Positions 26,267-35,394 of a stretch of 64,000 nt of DNA are shown here, in pieces (position 1 is the stretch's first letter; the number at the start of each line of letters is the position of its first letter). The DNA is from Aquimarina acroporae (GTDB lineage: Bacteria; Bacteroidota; Bacteroidia; Flavobacteriales; Flavobacteriaceae), in assembly GCF_023195925.1 (NCBI RefSeq), contig NZ_JALPRE010000001.1, positions 682,001-746,000 on the forward strand, in the 5' to 3' direction. The notes under the pieces were generated by a model. It worked only from the letters and a program-made list of their open reading frames with translations, was not told the DNA's origin and did no database searches. The position numbers and the translations under genes were made by a program.

Positions 26267-27520
26267 ATGGAAAAATATAAACTCATAGGTCCTATAAAAC
26301 AACTACTTACCATGGAAAAATCTAAGGTAAAAGGAGCTATAAAAGACGACGAGTTGTTGATCATTGAGCAAGCGGGAATTCTTATTAAAAACGAAAGAAT
26401 ACTTGATGTGGGAAGCTTTTCAGATTTAAAAGAAAAAGCTGAAGCACTATCTGCCCAAATTATAGAACTACAAGGCAATTATATAGGTACACCTGGTTTT
26501 ATTGATGCACATACTCACCTATGTTTTTCGGGAACAAGAGCTAGAGATTATGCGATGAGAAATTCGGGAAGATCTTATTTGGAAATTGCCGAAGCTGGAG
26601 GCGGAATATGGGACACGGTAACTCAAACTCGAAAAGCAGAACAATACGAGCTTTGCCACGGTGTTATTAAAAGAGCTAACACACTCCTTAGACAAGGGAT
26701 TACCACTATAGAAGTTAAAAGTGGATACGGTCTATCCGTCCAAGAGGAATTAAAAATGCTGAGAGCTATAAAAAATGCTAATCCAAGGACTGAAGCGGAT
26801 TTAATTTCCACATGTCTGGCCGGTCATATGCTCCCTAAAGATTTTGATGGAGATCATAAAACGTATCTGGATCATATAAGCTATACACTTTTTCCTATTT
26901 TGAAAGAAGAGAATCTTACAAATAGAATTGATGCTTTTATAGAAAAGAGTGCATTTACACCCGAAGATATATACCCATATTTTAACAAAGCTAAAGCAAT
27001 GGGATTTGACATCACTGTGCATGCCGATCAATTTAGCGTTGGTGGTAGCGAAGTTGCAGTTCAGGTTAGTGCCATTAGTGCCGATCATCTCGAAGCTAGC
27101 ACAGCCAATGAAATTGAAATGCTTGCAAAAAGTAATGTAATTGCTGTTGCGTTGCCTGGTGCTTCTATTGGACTTGGTTGCGATTTTACTCCTGCCAGAA
27201 AAATATTAGATGCCGGAGGAGCACTTGCTATTGCTAGTGACTGGAACCCAGGATCTGCTCCAATGGGAGATTTACTCACTCAAGCTACTATTATAGGAAC
27301 ATTCGAAAAATTGAGCAATGCCGAGGTTTTAGCGGGAATTACTTCAAGAGCTGCAGCAGCCTTGAACTTACAAGATAGAGGAAAGTTAATCCCAGAAACA
27401 TTAGCAGATTTCAACCTATTTCAAACAGATCATTATAATGAAATCTTCTATCATCAAGGAAAATTAGTTCCATCTCAAGTATGGAAACGAGGAGATATTG
27501 TATATACCGACCACAACTAA
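26267..27520 (+). CDS. hutI: Imidazolonepropionase
   Basis: A 417-residue amidohydrolase-fold enzyme, third step of the pathway, hydrolysing imidazolone propionate to formiminoglutamate. Metal ligands are visible in GFIDAHTHLCFSG and in TVHADQFSVGGSEVA, with the later Asp in AIASDWNPGSAPMG. The correct start is the ATG at 26267 (MEKYKLIGP); the in-frame TTG at 26225 lies within the end of hutH. Gene order hutH-hutI-hutU-hutG is continuous with gaps under 30 nt. Confidence 0.95.
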   Translation: MEKYKLIGPIKQLLTMEKSKVKGAIKDDELLIIEQAGILIKNERILDVGSFSDLKEKAEALSAQIIELQGNYIGTPGFIDAHTHLCFSGTRARDYAMRNSGRSYLEIAEAGGGIWDTVTQTRKAEQYELCHGVIKRANTLLRQGITTIEVKSGYGLSVQEELKMLRAIKNANPRTEADLISTCLAGHMLPKDFDGDHKTYLDHISYTLFPILKEENLTNRIDAFIEKSAFTPEDIYPYFNKAKAMGFDITVHADQFSVGGSEVAVQVSAISADHLEASTANEIEMLAKSNVIAVALPGASIGLGCDFTPARKILDAGGALAIASDWNPGSAPMGDLLTQATIIGTFEKLSNAEVLAGITSRAAAALNLQDRGKLIPETLADFNLFQTDHYNEIFYHQGKLVPSQVWKRGDIVYTDHN

Positions 27521-27526
27521 AAGATC

Positions 27527-29527
27527 ATGACATTTCAAGAAAACATATTACAAGGAATACCTAAAGAGCTACCTGCAAAAAGAAAACTAAATTCAGAAAT
27601 CAGTAGAGCTCCTAAACGCAAACAAATACTATCTGCTGCAGAAAAGAAACTAGCTATTAAAAATGCTTTACGTTACTTCCCAAAAAAATGGCATAAAGAA
27701 CTTGCAATTGAATTTTTGCATGAACTTGAGGAATACGGTAGAATTTATATGTACCGATTTATGCCAGATTATGAAATGTATGCTAGACCTATTCTGGAAT
27801 ATCCAGCCATTACAACGCAAGCCGCAGGTATCATGCTAATGATTCAAAACAATTTGGACCCTTCAGTTGCTCAGCATCCGTATGAATTGATAACCTATGG
27901 AGGTAATGGAGCTGTATTTCAAAATTGGGCGCAATATTTACTTACTATGCAGTACTTGGCAACCATGAACCAGGAACAAACATTGCATATGTATTCTGGG
28001 CATCCTATGGGGCTATTTCCTTCGTCTAAAGATGCTCCAAGAGTAATCGTTACCAATGGTATGATGATTCCTAATCATTCTACACCAAATGATTGGGAAA
28101 AATACAATGCTTTGGGCGTTACTCAATATGGACAAATGACTGCCGGTAGTTACATGTATATTGGCCCGCAGGGTATCGTACATGGCACTACGATCACTGT
28201 AATGAATGCATTTCGTAAATCATTACCACCCGATGAATCTCCAGCAGGAAAGATATTTTTAACTGCCGGTTTGGGAGGCATGAGTGGTGCTCAACCCAAA
28301 GCCGGAAATATCGCTGGATGTATCACAGTTTGCGCCGAGGTAAATCCACATGCAGCTCGTAAACGTCATGAACAAGGATGGGTAGACGAAATACTAGATA
28401 ACCTGGAGAACCTTGTCCTAAGAGTGCAAAAAGCAATAGACCAAAAAGAAGTTGTATCTATTGCCTTTGAAGGAAACATTGTTGATGTTTGGGAAAAATT
28501 CTATGACTCTAATATTCATGTAACTTTAGGTTCAGATCAAACCTCGCTACACAATCCGTGGTCGGGAGGGTATTATCCTGTAGGCTTAAGCTATGAAGAA
28601 TCAAATACCATGCTTAGCCAAAATCCTGACTTGTTCAAAACCAAAGTGCAAGAATCACTTAGGAAACACGCTGCTATCATTAACAAACATACCGCCCGAG
28701 GAACGTATTTCTTCGATTACGGAAATGCTTTTCTTTTAGAAGCATCAAGAGCAGGTGCAGATGTTATAGCTTCAAATAATATTGACTTTAAATATCCGTC
28801 ATATGTACAAGATATCTTAGGGCCTATGTGTTTTGATTATGGTTTTGGCCCTTTCAGATGGGTTTGTACCTCTGGAGACAAAAAGGATCTTGAAACCACG
28901 GATCAGATTGCCTTACAGATTATGGAAACCATAAAAAAAGATGCTCCTAAGGAAATTGAACAGCAAATGCAGGATAATATTTCCTGGATCAAAGATGCGC
29001 AAGAGAATAATCTTGTTGTGGGTTCTCAAGCCAGGATTCTTTATGCAGATGCTGAAGGAAGAATTAAAATTGCGCAAGCATTTAACGAAGCCATTGCATC
29101 TGGAAAAATATCTGCCCCCGTTGTATTAGGCAGGGATCACCATGATGTAAGTGGCACAGACTCACCATATAGAGAGACCAGCAATATATACGATGGAAGC
29201 AAATATACCGCCGATATGGCTATTCATAATGTAATTGGTGATAGCTTTAGAGGTGCAACTTGGGTTTCTATTCATAATGGAGGAGGTGTTGGCTGGGGTG
29301 AAGTCATTAATGGTGGGTTTGGATTGCTACTCGATGGATCTTTTGAAGCTTCAGAAAAACTACAAAACATGTTATTCTACGATGTAAATAATGGTATTTC
29401 CAGAAGAAGTTGGGCACGAAATAAAGAAGCTATTTTTGCCATCAAAAGACAAATGGAGCGTACTCCAAAACTAAAAGTCACTTTACCCAATTTTGTAGAA
29501 GATACAATCCTTGATTCTATTTTTTAA
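27527..29527 (+). CDS. hutU: Urocanate hydratase
   Basis: The 666-residue protein converts urocanate to imidazolone propionate, using a tightly bound NAD. The family blocks include TYGGNGAVFQNWAQY, MYSGHPMGLFPS, YMYIGPQGIVHGT, the NAD-binding GKIFLTAGLGGMSGAQPKAG, and the C-terminal WVSIHNGGGVGWGEVINGG. It is longer than the 550-residue proteobacterial form but matches the longer Bacteroidota type. Starts 6 nt after hutI. Confidence 0.96.
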   Translation: MTFQENILQGIPKELPAKRKLNSEISRAPKRKQILSAAEKKLAIKNALRYFPKKWHKELAIEFLHELEEYGRIYMYRFMPDYEMYARPILEYPAITTQAAGIMLMIQNNLDPSVAQHPYELITYGGNGAVFQNWAQYLLTMQYLATMNQEQTLHMYSGHPMGLFPSSKDAPRVIVTNGMMIPNHSTPNDWEKYNALGVTQYGQMTAGSYMYIGPQGIVHGTTITVMNAFRKSLPPDESPAGKIFLTAGLGGMSGAQPKAGNIAGCITVCAEVNPHAARKRHEQGWVDEILDNLENLVLRVQKAIDQKEVVSIAFEGNIVDVWEKFYDSNIHVTLGSDQTSLHNPWSGGYYPVGLSYEESNTMLSQNPDLFKTKVQESLRKHAAIINKHTARGTYFFDYGNAFLLEASRAGADVIASNNIDFKYPSYVQDILGPMCFDYGFGPFRWVCTSGDKKDLETTDQIALQIMETIKKDAPKEIEQQMQDNISWIKDAQENNLVVGSQARILYADAEGRIKIAQAFNEAIASGKISAPVVLGRDHHDVSGTDSPYRETSNIYDGSKYTADMAIHNVIGDSFRGATWVSIHNGGGVGWGEVINGGFGLLLDGSFEASEKLQNMLFYDVNNGISRRSWARNKEAIFAIKRQMERTPKLKVTLPNFVEDTILDSIF

Positions 29528-29531
29528 ACAA

Positions 29532-30479
29532 ATGAAAAATTATCATAAATCAAACCCAACTATTTGGGCAGGTCGCAAATCAGACCGGCAGTTATATCTT
29601 CATGAAAAAATACAATGCATTGATTTAAACCATAGTTTTTCAATACATCAGGAGAACACTAATTTTGCACTACTGGGATATGCTTGTGATGAAGGAGTAA
29701 GACGAAATCAAGGAAGAATAGGCACCGCGAAAGGCCCTGAAGCCATTAGAAAGATGATTGCTCCACTTTCTAATCATTTTGATAACACCATAAAGATTTA
29801 TGATGTTGGTGATATAACCTGTCCACATGGAAATCTAGAAGAAACACAAAAAGACACTTCAAAATGTGTCTCGACATTATTGCACCAGGGTCTTTTCCCT
29901 ATAGTATTAGGAGGTGGTCATGATCTTGCCTATGCTCATTACAATGGCATTAAAGCTTATTCTCCTGGTCAAACTATCGGTATTATCAATCTCGACGCTC
30001 ATTTTGACCTTAGAACTCCAGCATCTAATGGGACTTCTGGGACTCCATTTTACCAAATAGCTAAAGAGAATGGAGATATCAATTATTTATGTCTGGGAAT
30101 TCAAAAAGAGTCTAACAATAGAGAGCTATTCAAAACTGCCGAAACCTTTAATGTGACCTATCTTGAAAACCATGAATTTGAAAAAGAGAATCAAACACAG
30201 GTTTATGATATGGTGTTAAATTTTATCCAAAAAGTAGATCTCATCTACCTTACCATAGATATTGATGGTTTTACTTCGAGTATTGCTCCTGGTGTAAGCG
30301 CACCCTCTCCTCTAGGTTTTTCTGCAAACATAGCTTTTGATACCATAAAAAAAATATGTTTGTCTAAGAAACTGGTAAGTGTAGATCTGGTAGAGATGAA
30401 TCCAACATATGATATTGATAATTGTACGGCACGCCTTACAGCACGCCTTGTGTACCATATCATAAATAGCTTAAGTTAA
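29532..30479 (+). CDS. hutG: Formimidoylglutamase
   Basis: A 315-residue arginase-fold enzyme that splits formimidoyl-glutamate into glutamate and formamide, the last step here. The dinuclear manganese ligands are in LGGGHDLAYAHY, NLDAHFDLR, and DIDGF. The start is the ATG at 29532, just 4 nt after the hutU stop; the earlier ATG at 29511 is inside hutU and gives an unconserved extension. No hutF or second-route deformylase gene is present, so the four-enzyme route applies. Confidence 0.93.
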   Translation: MKNYHKSNPTIWAGRKSDRQLYLHEKIQCIDLNHSFSIHQENTNFALLGYACDEGVRRNQGRIGTAKGPEAIRKMIAPLSNHFDNTIKIYDVGDITCPHGNLEETQKDTSKCVSTLLHQGLFPIVLGGGHDLAYAHYNGIKAYSPGQTIGIINLDAHFDLRTPASNGTSGTPFYQIAKENGDINYLCLGIQKESNNRELFKTAETFNVTYLENHEFEKENQTQVYDMVLNFIQKVDLIYLTIDIDGFTSSIAPGVSAPSPLGFSANIAFDTIKKICLSKKLVSVDLVEMNPTYDIDNCTARLTARLVYHIINSLS

Positions 30480-30589
30480 ATTGACTTAACTTCTTTGGCA
30501 TACCTCAAAATCATGTGGTACTATATTATACCCTATTGGCAATACTTCTTCGCACCATGAACTCTTAGTATACCCTTTACAGTATTGTA

Positions 30590-30623
30590 CAAAAAACAAC
30601 CCTTCAAATGGGAGCATGAAGGG
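30590..30623 (-). terminator. Possible minus-strand terminator with no upstream gene
   Basis: On the minus strand CCCTTCA...TGAAGGG forms a 7-bp stem with a 10-nt loop and is followed by TTGTTTTTTG. No coding gene on that strand reads into it, so it may end a small RNA or be chance. Confidence 0.35.
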
Positions 30624-30863
30624 CTTTAGGGCAAAATCAAAAAGGGGAAAATACTTTAATAGTTCTTGCAAATTCCAGCAAACAAGCTTATTACATATCT
30701 AACCCATATATTATGGAATCTATCATTACTTACGAATCGCATAGCTTGAAGCTTGAGGGAGTTCTCTTAAAAAATTTACAATGCTCACAAAATTCAGCCC
30801 TAGAATGGAAAATAAATTATTCATGACGTGTGATTTAAGGTTATTTGATACTAAAATAGCTAG

Positions 30864-31012
30864 TTATTAACAATATACCAAATGATTTGTTTATTATTTG
30901 TTAATAATTTGTTGAAAACAATTATAATAACGATATAACTCATATTATCAACAGTAATTTTATATATAAGTACGAAAAATACTACTTTTGTTGTTGATAA
31001 CTATGTTAATAA
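30864..31012. repeat. Cluster of five TTATYAACA boxes (DnaA-box-like)
   Basis: TTATTAACA at 30864-30872 and TTATCAACA at 30945-30953 lie on the plus strand. TGTTAATAA at 30899-30907, TGTTGATAA at 30992-31000 and TGTTAATAA at 31004-31012 are the same motif on the minus strand. All five fit TTATYAACA, a near neighbour of the DnaA box TTATCCACA (one or two changes). They sit in an extremely AT-rich gap. DnaA binding is inference. Confidence 0.45.
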
Positions 31013-31189
31013 CTCTATTTATCAAAATAATTCATGTTCTTAAACCATAAAAAAGAATTGAAAAACTACTTAAAATCAAAACGTTATAACCAAATTCACA
31101 TTGTTAACACATGTACCTCTTCCATAAAAACCTAAGATATAAACTAACGAGTCGTATACGATTTCTGTTTCTTTATCTAAATTGCAGTC

Positions 31190-31666
31190 ATGAAAACAGC
31201 TACGGCCAGAGAACTTAAAATAGAATTAGGGCATCTCTCATCAACAGAACTTATAGAGTTATGTTTACGACTTTCCAGGTTTAAGAAGGAGAACAAAGAG
31301 CTATTAACTTACCTTCTATTCGAATCTGCAAATGAAGGAGCCTATATAGAGAGTATAAAAAGCGAGGTCGATGCGCAGTTTGAAGAAATAAACACCTCAT
31401 CGTATCATTATATAAAGAAAAGTGTTCGTAAAATTTTACGAGGTATTAAGAAGTATATTCGTTATTCAAAGAATAAAGAAACAGAAGTAGAGCTACTACT
31501 CCACTTCTGTCAAAAATTATCCGGTTTTCAACCGTATATCAATAGAAATACTGTTTTACAAACTATATTGTCACGGGAATGTAAAGCTATCCAGAAAAAA
31601 CTTAGTACACTCCATGAAGATTTACAATATGACTACACCCAAGAATTAGAGTCATTAATGCAATAG
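31190..31666 (+). CDS. Hypothetical protein, 158 aa
   Basis: A soluble, all-helical protein. It opens with TARELKIELGHLSSTELIEL, has a Lys-rich middle (KKSVRKILRGIKKYIRYSKNK), and ends LHEDLQYDYTQELESLMQ. No signal peptide, membrane segment or known motif is seen. It lies downstream of the TTATYAACA cluster and upstream of a convergent ferritin gene. I do not recognise the family. Confidence 0.65.
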   Translation: MKTATARELKIELGHLSSTELIELCLRLSRFKKENKELLTYLLFESANEGAYIESIKSEVDAQFEEINTSSYHYIKKSVRKILRGIKKYIRYSKNKETEVELLLHFCQKLSGFQPYINRNTVLQTILSRECKAIQKKLSTLHEDLQYDYTQELESLMQ

Positions 31667-31685
31667 AAGTTAACGATGAAGAAGA

Positions 31686-32192
31686 TTACTCTTTTGGGAT
31701 ACGTTCGTCTATTAATTTAAGTGGTGCGTCTTCCATTAACTCAATCATATCCAGAATATCTCTTATACTTTGTTCTTCTTCCATTTGTTCTTCAACGAAC
31801 CATTGTAGAAAATTTTCTGTGCCGAAATCATTTACTGCCCGACATTTTGCTACGATCTTATATATTGATTGGGTTACCGAAATCTCTTGCTGAAGCGCTA
31901 ATTGAAAAATCTCTTTTAATGAAGCATATTCATGTGAAATATTTGCTACTTCAGGAGAATATGCAGAACCTCCACTATCATTAACAAATTTAAAAATTTT
32001 CATCATATGTTCTCTTTCTTCAACCGATTGATTGTAGAAAAAGGAAGCACTTCTTGTTAAACCTTTTTGATCACACCAGGAAGCCATTGCCAAATACACT
32101 GAAGAAGCATGTTGCTCTTTAGCTATCTGTTGATTTAGCATATCCATAACTTCTAAATTGATACTGATCTGTTGTCGTGCAATATTTTCCAT
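31686..32192 (-). CDS. Ferritin (non-heme)
   Basis: A 168-residue four-helix bundle iron-storage protein. Ferroxidase-centre residues are visible: Glu in QIAKEQHASSVYLAMASWCD, the E-x-x-H pair in EEREHMMKIFKFVND, and the C-terminal EEQMEEEQSIRDILDMIEL. Short length and the motif set match bacterial FtnA. It would oxidise ferrous iron and store it as mineral in a 24-subunit shell. Confidence 0.93.
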   Translation of the reverse strand: MENIARQQISINLEVMDMLNQQIAKEQHASSVYLAMASWCDQKGLTRSASFFYNQSVEEREHMMKIFKFVNDSGGSAYSPEVANISHEYASLKEIFQLALQQEISVTQSIYKIVAKCRAVNDFGTENFLQWFVEEQMEEEQSIRDILDMIELMEDAPLKLIDERIPKE

Positions 32193-32278
32193 AGTAATCT
32201 TTTATTTACTATAAAATTAAGGAAAATAGAACGGTAAAAAGAAGGTGAAGGGTAATTTATAGCCAGTCTAAATCTAAG

Positions 32279-32596
32279 CTATATGGCGGTTGACAGGACA
32301 TTATTTAATTCTAGCATGGTAAATGTGGCCTGAATTAATTCTGTAAAATCTAAAACCTGTAAAGTATCAAGTACAATCATATGCTCTTTATCACAGAAAG
32401 TTAATAAGGTAACATCGCTATGATTGACCATATACTCTAAATGCTGAGAAGTAGACAATTGTTTTGCTTTATATCGTAGACTAAGTAACTGACAAAAAGA
32501 TACCTTGACCATTTTATGACCAAAGTCGATATAAAAACATCTATCCTTAGTAGATTGATACGAAGCGTAATATTTTGAGGTGTATAACAATTCCAT
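32279..32596 (-). CDS. Hypothetical protein, 105 aa
   Basis: A small soluble alpha/beta protein. Strand-like stretches (RCFYIDFGHKMVKVSF, DVTLLTFCDKEHMIVLDTL) alternate with helices. No known motif is seen. It lies upstream of ferritin in the same direction but has its own candidate -7 box 39 nt upstream. Confidence 0.55.
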   Translation of the reverse strand: MELLYTSKYYASYQSTKDRCFYIDFGHKMVKVSFCQLLSLRYKAKQLSTSQHLEYMVNHSDVTLLTFCDKEHMIVLDTLQVLDFTELIQATFTMLELNNVLSTAI

Positions 32597-32634
32597 ATTC
32601 CGGATGCGAAACTAATTCTTATTTAGATTTATTC

Positions 32635-32642
32635 CAAATATA
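32635..32642 (-). promoter_or_regulatory. -7 promoter box on the minus strand
   Basis: CAAATATA on the plus strand reads TATATTTG on the minus strand, an exact TAnnTTTG. It is 39 nt upstream of the start of the 105-aa gene. Confidence 0.4.
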
Positions 32643-32705
32643 ATTGGGATTTTTGTCAACTATTCATCAACAACTAAATCAAAAGTCTAACAAAGCCCAT
32701 CCAAA

Positions 32706-33530
32706 CTACGTTTTATTAAGTATCCATTTTACTATACGGTGTATCGTTTTGTCTTTTTCGAGATCTTTATGTAATTCATGATACCCTCCTTCTACAAGAA
32801 TTAAATCTGTCAAAGACGAGTTTTTAGAAAAATCCTCAGAACCTCTATAATCTATAATATTATCTTCGGTACCATGAACTATCAGAATTGGTTTTTTCAA
32901 GGTTGAGGCATTTTCGATTGCCCAAGCCCCTGCATCTATAATTGGGAAAGAATAATTAGGACTAATTTTATCATGAATCAAAGGATCATTTTTATATTTT
33001 TCGACTTCCTCCGAAAGTCTTGAAATGGCATTCACATCTAAACCAGAAGGTAAAGTAACAGAAGGAACTATTTTTTGTAAAAGTTTTCCCATTATCATTT
33101 TCCATCGAGGAGGCGCAAACGCTAATCTCAAAAACGGACTTGTTAAAACTGCTCCAGCAATTTCTGGGTTATTCTTAAGTATATAATTCAACACAAGATT
33201 CCCCCCCATGCTATGCCCATAAAGAAAAAGAGGACTTTCTTCAGACAGTTCTTTAGTTTTCGTTAGCATTTCATGTATAACCTCAAGAAGTGCTTCATAA
33301 CTTGGGCAATGGCCTTTTTTACCACTACTCTGCCCGTGCCCATAGTTATCATAAGTAAGTACGCCTATATGCTTAGCAAGCATTTCTGGTATAACATAAT
33401 CTTTATATCTTGATGAATGCTCTCCCATTCCATGCACCAGTAGTACCATGGCTTTACAATCGTTTGGTACCCAATACTGATAAAAAATCTGATGTTTTCC
33501 CGTTTCTAAATAAAATTCCCTATGCTGCAT
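32706..33530 (-). CDS. Alpha/beta hydrolase, monoacylglycerol-lipase-like
   Basis: A 274-residue serine hydrolase. The nucleophile elbow is GHSMGG (LFLYGHSMGGNLVLNYIL). The oxyanion strand HGMGEHSSRY follows VLLVHG. The acid and base appear as Asp in VHGTEDNIIDYRGS and His in EGGYHELHKDLEK. This set matches the monoacylglycerol lipase / lysophospholipase (PldB-like) group. It is probably cytosolic, with no signal peptide. The substrate is likely a glyceride or phospholipid product. Confidence 0.86.
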   Translation of the reverse strand: MQHREFYLETGKHQIFYQYWVPNDCKAMVLLVHGMGEHSSRYKDYVIPEMLAKHIGVLTYDNYGHGQSSGKKGHCPSYEALLEVIHEMLTKTKELSEESPLFLYGHSMGGNLVLNYILKNNPEIAGAVLTSPFLRLAFAPPRWKMIMGKLLQKIVPSVTLPSGLDVNAISRLSEEVEKYKNDPLIHDKISPNYSFPIIDAGAWAIENASTLKKPILIVHGTEDNIIDYRGSEDFSKNSSLTDLILVEGGYHELHKDLEKDKTIHRIVKWILNKT

Positions 33531-33692
33531 AGATTATAAATATACTACTTAAAATGATTATTTTTATAGTCTGATGTAAAGAGCTATCTTCCTAACACTC
33601 TCATTCTAATACTTAAGTTATATAATTATCTTAGTGAATAAGTTTATTCGGAAATATATTCTTTTTGTATCATATGCCTAAAACACTACTCA

Positions 33693-34058
33693 ATGAAAAC
33701 TACTCCAGAACACAATGAACGCATCGCAAAAATGACATTTTCTTCGGTTTTTCCTCATTATGTAAATAAAGTGGAAAAGAAAGGCAGAACAAAAGAAGAA
33801 TTATTTCAGGTCATAGAATGGCTTACCGGTTTCGATGAGAAAAAAATACAGGAGCTTATTGAGGAAAAAGTAACCTTTGAAACTTTTTTTCAAAGAGCAA
33901 CGATTCATCCCAATGCGCATTTAATAAAAGGTGTGATTTGTGGTTATCGTATAGAAGAAATCGATAATACATTGACAAAACGAGCCCGATATCTAGACAA
34001 ATTGGTAGATGAACTTGCAAAAGGAAGAAAGATGGAAAAAATTCTAAGGGTTGAATAA
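33693..34058 (+). CDS. DUF2200 protein, 121 aa
   Basis: A short soluble protein matching the DUF2200 family: MTFSSVFPHYVNKVEKKGRT, IEWLTGFDEKKIQELIEE, and FQRATIHPNAHLIKGVICGY are its conserved blocks. Its function is not known; it is widely distributed as a single gene in Bacteroidota and Firmicutes. It lies alone on the plus strand. Confidence 0.85.
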   Translation: MKTTPEHNERIAKMTFSSVFPHYVNKVEKKGRTKEELFQVIEWLTGFDEKKIQELIEEKVTFETFFQRATIHPNAHLIKGVICGYRIEEIDNTLTKRARYLDKLVDELAKGRKMEKILRVE

Positions 34059-34097
34059 TAGCAATACCGTTGTAATTCGATAAGGCACTATCTAGAT

Positions 34098-34565
34098 TTA
34101 CACTTCAAACATAAGAGATACAAACTCTGCAACGCAGGCTGGCTTTTCTATACCTTCGATCTCTATACTACATTCACATGTGACTTTTAATCCTTTTTCT
34201 GTATACTCTTCTATTTTAGTTAAAGTACTATGTAATCTCAATCGGCTTTCTGAAGGCACTGGATGAGGAAACCGTACTTTATTAAGGCCATAATTAACAC
34301 CCATAGACATACTTTCAATAACAATAACATCTGTAAGCATTTTTGACAATAAAGAAACAGACATAAAGCCATGTGCTATTGGCTTTTTAAACGGGGACTC
34401 CTTTTTTGCACGTTCTACATCTACATGTATCCATTGAAAATCTTTTGTTGCGTCGGCAAAAGCATTTATCATATCTTGAGTAACCACAAGCCAATCGCTA
34501 GTTGGCAGTGATTTTCCTTCATGAGTTTTAAACTCCCTAAAATCTTTACAAATAAGCTGATTCAT
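34098..34565 (-). CDS. MaoC-like (R)-specific enoyl-CoA hydratase
   Basis: A 155-residue hot-dog fold protein. The hydratase motif is seen as FADATKDFQWIHVDVERAKK followed by KPIAHGFMSVSLLSKML, placing the catalytic Asp and His. It hydrates trans-2-enoyl-CoA to 3-hydroxyacyl-CoA. It is the last gene of the minus-strand acyl-CoA operon, downstream of a FabG-like reductase, so the two may act on successive intermediates. Confidence 0.88.
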   Translation of the reverse strand: MNQLICKDFREFKTHEGKSLPTSDWLVVTQDMINAFADATKDFQWIHVDVERAKKESPFKKPIAHGFMSVSLLSKMLTDVIVIESMSMGVNYGLNKVRFPHPVPSESRLRLHSTLTKIEEYTEKGLKVTCECSIEIEGIEKPACVAEFVSLMFEV

Positions 34566-34605
34566 ATGTGGTTATAGCTAGTTTACAATTTTATAAAATC
34601 AAATT

Positions 34606-35343
34606 CTATCTAGAGATTCCTCCATCTATGGTCAAGCATATTCCTGAAACGTAAGAGGCTTCGTCTGATGCCAGATACAAATAACCATATGCAATATCTT
34701 TGGGTGTAGCAGCTTTTCTTAACGGTATTTGAGATTTTATCCCATCTATATGTTCTTTAGGGATCTGCTCTGTCATTTCAGTTAACGTAAACCCTGGAGC
34801 TAGTGCATTAGCTGTAATGCCATATTTTCCCAATTCCATAGTCCAAGTCTTAGACATGGCAATCACTCCGGCTTTGGTTGCAGAATAATTGGTTTGCCCA
34901 AAATTACCTCTTAACCCTACGTTTGAAGCTGCAGAAACTATTCGCCCATAACCAGCTTCTTTCATATATTTGGAAACCACCTGAGTACAAAGAAATACCC
35001 CTTTCAAGTTTACATCGATTACAGCATCCCATTCTTCTTCACTCATTTTATGTAATGTACGATCTTTGGTAATTCCCGCATTATTGATCAAAATATCAAT
35101 TTTGCCATATTTTGAACGAATTCTTTCTGCAGCTTCTTCTATAGTTTTTTTATCGGTTACCGATATCTTAACAAATTCGGCAACGCCTCCATTATTAACA
35201 ATGTTCTTTGCCGTTTCTTCTCCTTCTGGGAGTAGATCCCATATAATTACAGAAGCACCTTCTTGTGCAAAGAGCTCAGAAATAGCCTTACCAATTCCTC
35301 TTGCTCCTCCGGTAACTATCGCGATTTTATTTTCTAATCTCAT
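34606..35343 (-). CDS. FabG-like SDR (3-oxoacyl reductase type)
   Basis: A 245-residue classical SDR. The cofactor motif is TGGARGIGKAIS, followed by NNAG (ILINNAGITKD). The catalytic Ser is in GRIVSAASNVGLRG, with YSATKAG as YxxxK and GGISR at the C-terminus. Sequence resembles acetoacetyl-CoA/3-oxoacyl reductases. In this operon it would more likely oxidise a 3-hydroxyacyl-CoA formed by the adjacent MaoC hydratase than serve fatty-acid synthesis; this is inference from position. Confidence 0.88.
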   Translation of the reverse strand: MRLENKIAIVTGGARGIGKAISELFAQEGASVIIWDLLPEGEETAKNIVNNGGVAEFVKISVTDKKTIEEAAERIRSKYGKIDILINNAGITKDRTLHKMSEEEWDAVIDVNLKGVFLCTQVVSKYMKEAGYGRIVSAASNVGLRGNFGQTNYSATKAGVIAMSKTWTMELGKYGITANALAPGFTLTEMTEQIPKEHIDGIKSQIPLRKAATPKDIAYGYLYLASDEASYVSGICLTIDGGISR

Positions 35344-35394
35344 AAAATGTTATTAAAGGTAATCTTGTTCATATAATCTTTTTAATATCTGGTA

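Larger units (their letters stand above)
30480..31189. other. 710-nt intergenic region
   Basis: No convincing protein gene lies here. It contains three things. First, a minus-strand hairpin (CCCTTCA 30600-30606 with TGAAGGG 30617-30623) followed on that strand by a T-rich tail. Second, a very AT-rich stretch with five copies of the 9-mer TTATYAACA (listed separately). Third, a short 37-codon plus-strand frame at 30713-30826 without supporting evidence. It separates the hut operon from a gene of unknown function. Confidence 0.6.

Noticed and set aside
30486..30671. 61-codon minus-strand frame downstream of hutG
   Set aside because: It needs a TTG start or a much shorter ATG form, spans a terminator-like hairpin, and shows no recognisable motif.
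30713..30826. 37-codon plus-strand frame in the 710-nt gap
   Set aside because: Too short, no promoter, no hydrophobic or domain pattern; chance frame in AT-rich DNA is the simpler explanation.
30864..31012. Calling the TTATYAACA cluster the chromosomal origin
   Set aside because: Gene directions on the two sides do not diverge as at an origin and GC skew could not be computed, so only a DnaA-box-like cluster is claimed.
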